This document shows, one piece after another, positions 40,437-48,162 of a stretch of 64,000 bases of DNA. A model generated the notes under the pieces. That model did not search any database. It was given only the letters and a program-made list of their open reading frames with translations, and was not told the origin of the DNA. The DNA comes from Paraeggerthella hongkongensis (GTDB taxonomy: Bacteria > Actinomycetota > Coriobacteriia > Coriobacteriales > Eggerthellaceae): assembly GCF_003340345.1 (NCBI RefSeq), contig NZ_PPTQ01000009.1:1-64000 (forward strand). The letters run 5' to 3'. Each line of letters opens with the position of its first letter. The stretch's first letter is position 1. A program made the position numbers and the translations under genes.

Positions 40437-43343
40437 CTAGTCTTCGACGGGGGCATACGACATGTCGTAGCGCTTGCCCGTCGCCTCGTCGATCAGATTT
40501 CCCGTGGCCGCGTCGTAGAGCCACCCGTAGTACGCGTCGTGGAACGCGCCGCTTTCAGGATCCAGCAACCAGCCGCTGTTCGGATCGTAGACGTACGGAA
40601 GGTCGCCAAGGACGGCGCAGCCCGCCTCCGCGTTCCAGGTCAAGTTCTCGGGAACCTCGAACGGGGCAGCCGCCGCACCGGGATAGCAACGGACGCCCGC
40701 CACGACCACGATTTCCTCGCGATCCATCGTGTACAGCTTGCCGGTCGCGTCGTCCACAAGGCACTCGCCCGCCGCGTCGTAGCGCCAGCCGGTGTACGCG
40801 TCGTGGTACGCCTTCGTGCGGGGGTTGACGAGCCAACCCGATTCGTCAAGACGGAAATGCGTGTCCTTCTGGTACAGGGCGTTGTTCTGCCACACCCATT
40901 CGTATCCCTCGGGAACGTCCTCGGGAGGCTGCGGCTTCTCGAACGGAATAGGCTCGCGTGCAAGCTTCTGGTCGCTTGGCATGACCGTGACGCCCGGCTT
41001 AACCGAAGATCCGGGGATGGAGAACTGGGTATCCTCCGGCTTGTACTCCTTGTCGAAATCGCCGCACTTGTACACCTTGCACATCAGGCCGCGGTTCGCC
41101 CACGATCCGCCCATCGGATCGCAGTGCTCGTCATCGACCGAGGTCAGCACGTTGACGTTCGACTCAAGGCACCCGAAGGGGTTGTTCAGATCGGCGGAGC
41201 CGTCGCGCTCGGGGAACCACCAGCCGCGCGGCGCGAACACCACGTTCGGATGGACTTCCGCCTCCACGTTGGCGCGCATCTTGATGCGGCCGCGACGCGT
41301 TTCTATCCAGCACCATTCCCCGTACTCGATGTTGAGCTTCGCAGCCAGTTCCGGGTTGATGGAGAAGTACGGATCGGGATACAGGTAGCGAATGCCCTGC
41401 ATCTGGAAGTGCTCCGAATGGTGGTACGGCATGAAGCCGCCGCCCGTGGTGAGCACGATAGGGTATTCCGCAGCGATCTCCGGGGTGTCGATCTCGTTTT
41501 CGATACAGCCGATGTAGGTGGGCATGCCCGCGTAGCCAAGCTCGCGCAGGATGGACGAGTTGCACTCGACCTTGCCCGAAGGCGTCCAGAAGCCGCCGTT
41601 GGTCTTGAACTTGTTCTGATGCAGCGGCGGATAGTACATGCGATAGTAGTCGACGAAATCGTCGTAGCATTCCACGCCGGGCAGGCCCAAAGGCTGGAGA
41701 ATGTGGAAGTAGGCTTCTTCCTCGGTCTCCCAAGGCCAGTTGGCGGGATCCTGGCCGCACGCAAGTCCCAGCTTGCGCCAGAACGTCATGTCGGTGTGGC
41801 GGTCGTACTTGGGCTGCATGGCGCGCTTCCCGCCCATGATCGAGTCGGTTGCGCCGTAATGGGTGACGATGGTGGGCCGCTCGAGCGCGCCCGCCGCCGG
41901 GAACACGTAGTCGGACAGCAGCGCCGTGGGGGTCATCCAGTAGTCCACGGTGACCAGGAACTCGCATTTCTTCAGCGCTTCGAGCGTCATCTTGGCGTCG
42001 CCGTACGAGTTGACGGGGTTGCTGGCGTTCACGATGAGCGCGCGCACCTGGTACGGGTCGCCCGTGATGATGGCCTTGAAAACGCTGGGGCCGTGCGCCT
42101 CGCAGAACCACTCGGTGGGCAGCGTCTTGCCCCACGTGCGCTTCGCGTTATCGGAGATAAGCTGGTAACCGGGCCACGAGGTGAGCTTGAACTTGTTGGA
42201 GCCGATCTGCTTGCCCTTCTGCTCTTCGGGCAGGCACTCGTTAAGCTCCATCTCCTCGTCGGTAAGGTAGTTCAAAGCGGGGCCGGGCATGCCGTCGCCG
42301 CCGGGAACGTCCAGGTTTCCGCAGATCGCACGTATAAGGGCGATAGCGTGGCTGCCGGTGGTGGAAGCGCGACCGATCTGGTCCCACGTGCAGCCCCACT
42401 GGATGCAGCCCGGCGTGTTCATGGCGTACAGGCGCGCGGCCTCGCGAATCTTGTCAGGCTCGAGCCAGGTGATGGGGGCGGCCCATTCCGGCGTGTACTC
42501 GGCGACGTGCTCTTGAAGCTCGTCGAAGCCGTCGCACCACTCGCCCACGAAATCGTAGTCGACAAGGCCCTCGTAGATGATGGTGTGGAGCATGGCAAGC
42601 GCGAGCGCCGCATCGGAGCCGGGACGCAGCGGCAGCCACAGGTCGGCTTTGGAGGCCGTTTCGGAATACCGAGGATCCACGACCACGATCTTCAAGCCGG
42701 CTTTCTGTAGGTCCGTGTAGCCGTTCATGCCGCCTAGCGTGGAGGCACCTGGGTTCATGCCCCAGAGGATGAGGCACTTCGCGCCCATGAGGTCGGTTTC
42801 GAACGGCGACCAACCCGCCACGCAGGTTTCGGCCATGAACGTGGGGATCCAGCACAGCAGCGCGTTGTGGAACCCGTTCGGCGTGCCGAACTGATTCAGG
42901 AAGCGGCGACGCGCCCAGTCGTCGGTGCGCGTGGTGCCGCCCGCGGAAGCTACCGCTTCGGCGCCGCTTTCCTTCTTTATCTGGTTCAGCCGATCGGCAA
43001 CTTCTTGGATGGCCTGGTCGTACGGGATCTTCTCCCAGTTGCCCTCGCCCTTGCCGCCCACGCGCTTCAACGCATGGTTGATGCGGGCGGGGTGGTTGAC
43101 GTGCAGCAACGCGCTGGTGCCGCGACAGCACAATCCGCCTTGGTTCGAGTAATCGGGATCGCCCTCGATCTTGATTACGTCGCCGTCTTTGACGTAAGCG
43201 AGCACGCCGCAGTTGGCATGGCAGAAATAGCAGAGCGACTTGACCATGGTGACACCCTCTTGATGGATGTCCACCTCGGTCGATTCGGTATCCGGGCACA
43301 CAAGGCCCTTGAGACCGCTCGACGTCTTGGAAATCTCCGTCAT
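40437..43343 (-). CDS. Molybdopterin oxidoreductase with C-terminal OCRE-like octamer repeats
   Basis: 968 residues from ATG at 43343 (GGGGAAGG upstream); an internal ATG at 43247 with GAGGGTG before it is a credible alternative and would start at MVKSLCYFCHANC. There is no Tat signal. The Fe-S site is CYFCHANC (CX2CX3C) with a fourth cysteine in GGLCCRG; LILWGMNPGAST is a family motif, and ALLCWIPTFMAE offers a cysteine as a possible metal ligand. After the usual C-terminal domain come two units of about 45 residues (about 830-874 and 917-962) containing DESGWLVNP, DAYTGWRYD and DDATGKLY, then YDPNSGWLLDP, DAYYGWLYD and DEATGKRYD. This is the aromatic octamer pattern of OCRE domains, unexpected in this enzyme family. 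It is the first gene of a long operon. Confidence 0.88.
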   Translation of the reverse strand: MTEISKTSSGLKGLVCPDTESTEVDIHQEGVTMVKSLCYFCHANCGVLAYVKDGDVIKIEGDPDYSNQGGLCCRGTSALLHVNHPARINHALKRVGGKGEGNWEKIPYDQAIQEVADRLNQIKKESGAEAVASAGGTTRTDDWARRRFLNQFGTPNGFHNALLCWIPTFMAETCVAGWSPFETDLMGAKCLILWGMNPGASTLGGMNGYTDLQKAGLKIVVVDPRYSETASKADLWLPLRPGSDAALALAMLHTIIYEGLVDYDFVGEWCDGFDELQEHVAEYTPEWAAPITWLEPDKIREAARLYAMNTPGCIQWGCTWDQIGRASTTGSHAIALIRAICGNLDVPGGDGMPGPALNYLTDEEMELNECLPEEQKGKQIGSNKFKLTSWPGYQLISDNAKRTWGKTLPTEWFCEAHGPSVFKAIITGDPYQVRALIVNASNPVNSYGDAKMTLEALKKCEFLVTVDYWMTPTALLSDYVFPAAGALERPTIVTHYGATDSIMGGKRAMQPKYDRHTDMTFWRKLGLACGQDPANWPWETEEEAYFHILQPLGLPGVECYDDFVDYYRMYYPPLHQNKFKTNGGFWTPSGKVECNSSILRELGYAGMPTYIGCIENEIDTPEIAAEYPIVLTTGGGFMPYHHSEHFQMQGIRYLYPDPYFSINPELAAKLNIEYGEWCWIETRRGRIKMRANVEAEVHPNVVFAPRGWWFPERDGSADLNNPFGCLESNVNVLTSVDDEHCDPMGGSWANRGLMCKVYKCGDFDKEYKPEDTQFSIPGSSVKPGVTVMPSDQKLAREPIPFEKPQPPEDVPEGYEWVWQNNALYQKDTHFRLDESGWLVNPRTKAYHDAYTGWRYDAAGECLVDDATGKLYTMDREEIVVVAGVRCYPGAAAAPFEVPENLTWNAEAGCAVLGDLPYVYDPNSGWLLDPESGAFHDAYYGWLYDAATGNLIDEATGKRYDMSYAPVED

Positions 43344-43925
43344 CTACCTTCCCCTCTTCTTCTCGTCCGTTTTCCTCACCGTTTAACCCTGTCGTACCGT
43401 TCGCATGATTATGCGCGGGAGCTCCGCTTGGCATGAACGCTCTCGCTCGCGCGGATCATCCACGTCAGTGTATAAAACGCCCGTTCCATCCACATCACCC
43501 CGGAAGCTCTAAATTCCGCCAGCGAGTAAGCCCGCTAGTATTAGTTGATCGGACCTCGATTTCCGCGCCGACCGCTCGCCTGGGCATTCCGCGCGCTCCC
43601 GGGGACATGGCACGGCTCCCCCGGATCGAACCGGCGCAGCAGCAGTTCGTCTTCTTCAACCGCCAATCGGCATCGTGCTTCTCGTCTTCTTTAGTTGCTC
43701 GATGCCAACAAGTAGTAGATTAGATCTGCTAATTGATTATAACCATGCATAAAAGCATGTGCTACCCCGATAATGGATTTTTGCGCCCCCGACGATCCAA
43801 AAAAGAGGATAACGATGCAATGAATCCGCCCATATCGGGTACGGCTCGTCGCGGGACCCGAGGAAAGCCCGCCGCAAAAGCGATATCATGAAGCAGTGGG
43901 CACGACAAACAATCAAGGAGCAGCG
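43344..43925. other. Divergent intergenic region upstream of the long molybdoenzyme operon
   Basis: No gene is convincing. An open frame at 43433-43723 lacks a ribosome binding site and homology that I recognise. The region 43690-43790 is AT-rich (GTAGTAGATTAGATCTGC, TGATTATAACC) and is the likely promoter area for the divergent operons. A GGTTCGATCC word on the minus strand near 43625 is not part of a tRNA. Confidence 0.55.
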
Positions 43926-44744
43926 ATGGAAAAAGGGACGCATACGTTCACGTTCATGGGCACCGCCGCCGGGTGCGGCATACCGGCCTTCTTCTGCGAC
44001 TGCCCCGCCTGCAACGAGGCTCGTCGGAACCCGCGCGCGCGGCGCGGCGATTGCGGCGTCATGGTGCGGGGCGCGAACGCCGACGGCTCGCCAGGCAGGA
44101 CCGTGCTCATCGACACGCCGCCCGACGTGCGCCATCAACTCATCCGAGAGGACGTGCGCACCGTGGACGAACTGCTGTTCACGCACGCGCACTTCGACCA
44201 CATGGGCGGCCTGGGAGAGCTGGAGTACCTTGTGCAGCTTGTGCGCAAGGCGGCGCTGCCCACGTACGGCAGCGCCGCGACGCTCGAAGGCATCGGCCGG
44301 GAGTTCCACTACATGACGGGCTGCCTGGACATGCGCGAGATTCAGCCCCACCAGCGCATCGAGCTGGACGGCGCGCGCTACACGGCCCTGCCGGTGACGC
44401 ACGCGCCCGGCACGTACGGATACCTTATCGAAACCGAGGAGACCCGCCTGTTCTACGCGTCGGACACCGGCAAGCTGCCCCCTGAAACGGCCGAGCGCGT
44501 GAGAGGTGTGGACATCATGGCCATGGACGCCACGTTCTGGAAGCGAAACTGGTCGCCCGACGACCACCACAGCGTGCAGGAGTGCATCGAAGAGGGGTTG
44601 GGGCTTGGCGCCAAGACGCTGTACCTCACGCATTTGGCCATGCACTACGACGAGCCCGTCACGCTTGAAGAGCTGGAGAACTACCTCGAGCAGTACGACG
44701 GTCGCGTGAAGCCCGCCACCGACGGGCTGTCGCTTTCGATCTGA
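43926..44744 (+). CDS. Metallo-beta-lactamase-fold hydrolase, PhnP-like
   Basis: 272 residues from MEKGTHTF, AAGGAGCAGCG upstream. FMGTAAGCGIPAFFCDCPAC carries the C-x-C-x2-C structural zinc motif of PhnP-type cyclic phosphodiesterases. The catalytic metal motif is THAHFDHMGG, with later VTHAPGTYGY, YASDTGK and LTHLAMHYD. It hydrolyses a phosphodiester or a related ester; no phosphonate genes are nearby. It is followed after 38 bases by the Zn dehydrogenase, probably in one operon. Confidence 0.88.
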   Translation: MEKGTHTFTFMGTAAGCGIPAFFCDCPACNEARRNPRARRGDCGVMVRGANADGSPGRTVLIDTPPDVRHQLIREDVRTVDELLFTHAHFDHMGGLGELEYLVQLVRKAALPTYGSAATLEGIGREFHYMTGCLDMREIQPHQRIELDGARYTALPVTHAPGTYGYLIETEETRLFYASDTGKLPPETAERVRGVDIMAMDATFWKRNWSPDDHHSVQECIEEGLGLGAKTLYLTHLAMHYDEPVTLEELENYLEQYDGRVKPATDGLSLSI

Positions 44745-44782
44745 CCCCGCTGTTTTCAAACCGCCGCCCCGAAGGAGCACGT

Positions 44783-45865
44783 ATGACGAACCAACCTCTT
44801 CCCCGCCCCGCGAAAACTATGAAAGCCGTCGTTTGGGACGGCGAGAGACTACAGCTGGCCGATCGGCCCCGACCGCGCGTAGAGGCGGCCACCGATGCCG
44901 TGGTGCGCGTTACGCGATCGAGCATTTGCACGAGCGACCTGCACATACTCCACCATGCGGTACCGCGGGCCGTGCCCGGCACCGTGCTGGGGCACGAATT
45001 CGTGGGCGTAGTGGAATCGGTAGGCGCGAACGTTGCGCGCGTGAAGCCCGGAGACCGCGTGGCCGTGAACGTGGAGACGTTTTGCGGAGAGTGCTTCTTC
45101 TGTAAGCGCGGCTACGTGAACAATTGCGAACGGGGCGGCTGGGAGCTGGGATGCCGCATCGATGGCTGCCAGGCCGAGTACGTGCGCGTTCCGTTCGCGG
45201 ACAACGGCTGCACGCCCATCCCCGACAACGTGACCGACGAAGACGCGCTGTTTCTGGGAGACATTTTGGCCACGGGCTATTTCGGAGCCGAAATAGCCGA
45301 GATCGAGCCGGGCGACACGGTGGCGGTCATAGGCGCCGGACCGGTGGGGCTGTGCGCCATGATGTGCGCGCGGCTTTACGGCGCCGCGCAGGTGATCGCG
45401 TTGGAAGTGGATGCCGAACGCAGGACGCTGGCCATGGAGCGCGGGCTGGCGGATGCGGCGATCGACCCCGCCGATGCGGCGACGGACCCCGAGCAAGCCG
45501 TGCGCGCGTTGACCGAAGGGCGCGGCGCAGACGCCGTCATCGAGTGCGCCGGTGCATCGGAAACGTTCGAGCTTGCCTGGCGCGTGGCCAGGCCCAACGC
45601 CGTGGTGTCAGTCATGGCGCTGTACGAGGAGGACCAGGTGCTGCCCCTTCCCCGCATGTACGGCAAGAACCTGGTGTTCAAGACCGGCGGCGTGGACGCG
45701 CATTGCCTGGACCGCGTGATGAACCTGATCGCTGCGGGGCGGTTGGACACCGGGATTTTGATCTCGAAGCGCTTCCCGCTGAACGAGGCGCTTGAGGCGT
45801 ACCGCGCGTTCGAGGCTCACGAAGACGGTTGCCTGAAGGTAGTGCTGACTCCTTACGAGGAGTAG
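44783..45865 (+). CDS. Zinc-dependent medium-chain alcohol dehydrogenase
   Basis: 360 residues with GAAGGAG upstream. Catalytic zinc ligands are in SICTSDLH and GHEFVGVVE; the structural zinc lobe is CGECFFCKRGYVNNC. The NAD(P) fold has VAVIGAGPVGLCAM, and VIALEVDAERRT places an acidic residue at the end of the second strand, suggesting NAD. It oxidises an alcohol or polyol; the substrate is not readable. It is the second gene after the MBL hydrolase. Confidence 0.92.
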   Translation: MTNQPLPRPAKTMKAVVWDGERLQLADRPRPRVEAATDAVVRVTRSSICTSDLHILHHAVPRAVPGTVLGHEFVGVVESVGANVARVKPGDRVAVNVETFCGECFFCKRGYVNNCERGGWELGCRIDGCQAEYVRVPFADNGCTPIPDNVTDEDALFLGDILATGYFGAEIAEIEPGDTVAVIGAGPVGLCAMMCARLYGAAQVIALEVDAERRTLAMERGLADAAIDPADAATDPEQAVRALTEGRGADAVIECAGASETFELAWRVARPNAVVSVMALYEEDQVLPLPRMYGKNLVFKTGGVDAHCLDRVMNLIAAGRLDTGILISKRFPLNEALEAYRAFEAHEDGCLKVVLTPYEE

Positions 45866-46226
45866 GGAGCGGTTTGGCGATCATGATGACGACAACCGCG
45901 AGCCCGACGTCGCGGTTCGCCACTGGGGCGTTTTCGCTGCGCCTTCACCCGAGCCGTGTCAATGCTGGTCTAGCACGGAGAAGTCGGTGCTTAGGTACAA
46001 AATCACCGGTCTGCGCTCTTGGGCAAGGGCTTTCGACAACTGTCGAATCCGCTGCATCTCGGTGAGCTGGCTCGTTGATGCAAGCGCACAAAACGAATGC
46101 AGGCGATGAGCAGATCCGGCAGCGCAGACCCGTGATTTTGTACCGCGAATGGGTCGGCCTCCATGGCAAACCAGCTTCCGGTACGCCGAGGGCTTCCACG
46201 ACCGAAAGACAGGCGAGCGCGCTTGG
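45866..46226. other. Convergent intergenic region holding a family-1 repeat
   Basis: This 361-base gap lies between the ends of the convergent dehydrogenase and EEP-family genes. It contains family-1 copy C (45994-46144) and no gene or T-run terminator that I can support. As with copy B, the element occupies a convergent boundary. Confidence 0.6.
45994..46144. repeat. 151-bp inverted-repeat element, family 1, copy C
   Basis: The 24-bp arms are 45994-46017 (GGTACAAAATCACCGG then TCTGCGCT) and 46121-46144, with one mismatch. The inner GGTCTGCGCT is identical to copies A and B; the outer arm differs from both but still pairs. The loop retains a GCGCACA...ATGCAGGCGATGAGCAG region similar to copy B. 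Confidence 0.82.
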
Positions 46227-47294
46227 CTACGACACGGTCCAGGTGCCCAGCAAGGCCAGGTGGTCGGTGCCGCTCACGTTGACGGTCTGCAGGGAGCCAA
46301 CGGACATGCCGCTGTTCTTGGAGTAGACGATGTGGTCGATCTCGATCATGGGAGGCACCGGGAACATGGCGTAATCCGGCTCGGACGGGTACGTCATGTG
46401 GAAGCCCTCCCCCGCTTGCTGCGAGGCGTCCACCAGCGTGTCGCCGAGCATCTTGCGATAGCGCGAATGATCCCATGTGGAGTTGAAGTCGCCCATGATC
46501 AGGTATTCGTCGTCGTACTGGCGAAGCGAGCTCAAGTTGCGCAGGCTTTCGTTCCAGAATCCCCGCGTGCCCGACTTGGGCGACGTGGGATGCGTACTGA
46601 CCAGGCGCACCGTATGCGACCCGGCGGTTACCGTGGCGGCGGGGGCGGCAGACCCCGTGATGGGCAGAATGCTCGAAGACGCGTCACTCATGGGAGCGAG
46701 CACGTAGAGGACGTTGACGCCGCCGTTGTCGTAGGGGCCGGGATCGCCGAACACGTGGTACGGAAGCAGCTCGTCGATGCCGGCCGCAGAGAGTCGCTCG
46801 ATCAGCGAGGCGCTGACTTCCTGGAGCGCAAGGACCTCGACGCGCTGGTCGCGCACGATCGAGACGATCTGATCGGCATCGGCCAAGCCGTTCTTGGTGT
46901 TGAGGGTCATGATGCGCATGACGGTATCGGCAGACGTCTGAACGGGAACGGGCTCCACCGCCTTCGGCGCTATGCGCGAAGCGGGCAGGAAGAACCCTAC
47001 GTGCCAGAAAACCTGGCAGACCAGGCAGAGCGCCGTAAGCACCGAGAGAGCTTTTCGCCTGGTGAAAGTCGCAACAAGAAGCATGGCCGCGCTGGGAATG
47101 GCGAACCACGGAACGAACGCCGCCACTTCGGGAATGAGCCTCCCGTTGCTGAGGACAGAAGGCGCGTACCGCGAAGCCATGCCGACGACGAGGAAGGCCG
47201 TCAACGCCCACAAGAGAACGCTTGCGATCGTGCGCCCAATAGAGTGCCTGGGTCGTGCGTTACGAGCAGCGTGCTGTCCTTCGTTCGGCTCCAT
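46227..47294 (-). CDS. Membrane-anchored endonuclease/exonuclease/phosphatase (EEP) family protein
   Basis: 355 residues from MEPNEGQHAA, GAGGGATCT upstream; the frame runs on to 47561 without support. Three N-terminal hydrophobic helices are followed by an extracytoplasmic EEP domain: IMTLNTKNGLADADQI, VEVLALQEVSASL, EYLIMGDFNSTWDH and the terminal TDHLALLG, which together give the metal and catalytic acids and histidine. Possible substrates include nucleic acids, phosphoinositides and sphingomyelin. It is a single gene. Confidence 0.87.
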   Translation of the reverse strand: MEPNEGQHAARNARPRHSIGRTIASVLLWALTAFLVVGMASRYAPSVLSNGRLIPEVAAFVPWFAIPSAAMLLVATFTRRKALSVLTALCLVCQVFWHVGFFLPASRIAPKAVEPVPVQTSADTVMRIMTLNTKNGLADADQIVSIVRDQRVEVLALQEVSASLIERLSAAGIDELLPYHVFGDPGPYDNGGVNVLYVLAPMSDASSSILPITGSAAPAATVTAGSHTVRLVSTHPTSPKSGTRGFWNESLRNLSSLRQYDDEYLIMGDFNSTWDHSRYRKMLGDTLVDASQQAGEGFHMTYPSEPDYAMFPVPPMIEIDHIVYSKNSGMSVGSLQTVNVSGTDHLALLGTWTVS

Positions 47295-47460
47295 AGATCC
47301 CTCGCTTTCGAATGGCGTGCGCGGAAAGGCCAATCTATCACACTTCGACAAACGACACAGCATCGGAGACATCATGGCTCCCATCGTCTCGAACGACCTT
47401 AGACCTCCGTAGAAAGACTCGAAACTCGTACGATGCATTTGTTCATATGACGGGTTGTTA

Positions 47461-48015
47461 TCAAATAATGGGATCAGTATAGTAACGCCCTTGGAGAATG
47501 TCGGAGATGATGTCCGCGACAGCACCATCGGAAAGAGGATCGTCGTCCACAACCCAAGCAAGAAGCAGGTTCGTCAACCCACCCGCGAGAAAGGCATCGG
47601 CATATCCGCGCGTACGTCGAGGGTGCTTTCCTTGCACTTTCTCCGTTGCGAGAGAAATAGCACACAGAAGTTCATCATATACGAGCGCATCAAGGCCGTT
47701 ACGATACAGCATGCAAAGAAACGTGCGATCTCGTTCGAACGGAAGCAGCAGATCGCGAACGACATCGGACAAATCTACGATTTCACGCTTGTCGATGTTC
47801 TCGAACCCACGCCTTAGCTTGATGCGCAAGAACATGCGTATCACCTCGTCTTTTCCATTAAAAAGCTGGTAGAAGGTCTGCCGCGATACTCCAGCTTGCG
47901 CGCAAAGCCCCGTAATGGTGATCTTTTGATAAGGTCTAGATTTCATAAGCTCGTATAACGCCCAAGCTAATGCATGTTGAGATTTGAGCGCCGATGGATT
48001 TTTTCCAGAATACAT
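47461..48015 (-). CDS. TetR-family transcriptional regulator
   Basis: 184 residues. The N-terminal helix-turn-helix reads ALYELMKSRPYQKITITGLC followed by AQAGVSRQTFYQLFNGKDEV, typical of TetR (and the TetR/DhaS-like variant). It is divergent from the MFS-CBS gene, and the 147-base gap contains two palindromes, so it probably represses that transporter and itself. Confidence 0.9.
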   Translation of the reverse strand: MYSGKNPSALKSQHALAWALYELMKSRPYQKITITGLCAQAGVSRQTFYQLFNGKDEVIRMFLRIKLRRGFENIDKREIVDLSDVVRDLLLPFERDRTFLCMLYRNGLDALVYDELLCAISLATEKVQGKHPRRTRGYADAFLAGGLTNLLLAWVVDDDPLSDGAVADIISDILQGRYYTDPII

Positions 48016-48031
48016 GACGGATTTCTTTCTT

Positions 48032-48047
48032 TGTCAGGTTAGTGACA
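48032..48047. promoter_or_regulatory. TGTCA-N6-TGACA palindrome in the tetR/MFS gap
   Basis: TGTCA and TGACA flank GGTTAG. It is 17 bases upstream of the tetR start codon and 10 bases upstream of the -35 of the MFS promoter, so a bound dimer could block both. Confidence 0.5.
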
Positions 48048-48056
48048 CCGCGTGCT

Positions 48057-48085
48057 TTGACGCGGGAGAAAGCATCCGATAAAGT
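48057..48085 (+). promoter_or_regulatory. Sigma-70 promoter of the MFS-CBS gene
   Basis: TTGACG (48057-48062), 17-base spacer and TAAAGT (48080-48085) fit a vegetative promoter, about 78 bases ahead of the MFS start. Confidence 0.65.
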
Positions 48086-48086
48086 C

Positions 48087-48104
48087 TAACAAATGTCAAT
48101 GTTA
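48087..48104. promoter_or_regulatory. TAACA-N8-TGTTA operator overlapping the MFS transcription start
   Basis: TAACA and TGTTA flank eight bases immediately downstream of the -10 box. This is the usual place for a TetR-type repressor to act. Confidence 0.55.
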
Positions 48105-48162
48105 CGACTTGTTGATGGCGCCCTAGAAGGCGCCATTACTGCCGAAAGGAGAAGCTCACTAC

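Noticed and set aside
40407-42710. Open frame of 767 codons opposite the OCRE-tailed molybdoenzyme
   Set aside because: No motif or start signal; it is a shadow of the minus-strand gene.
43601-43660. Possible tRNA on the minus strand (GGTTCGATCC followed by a CCA)
   Set aside because: The T-arm has a mismatch, there is no matching 5' acceptor strand and no D-arm or anticodon arm upstream.
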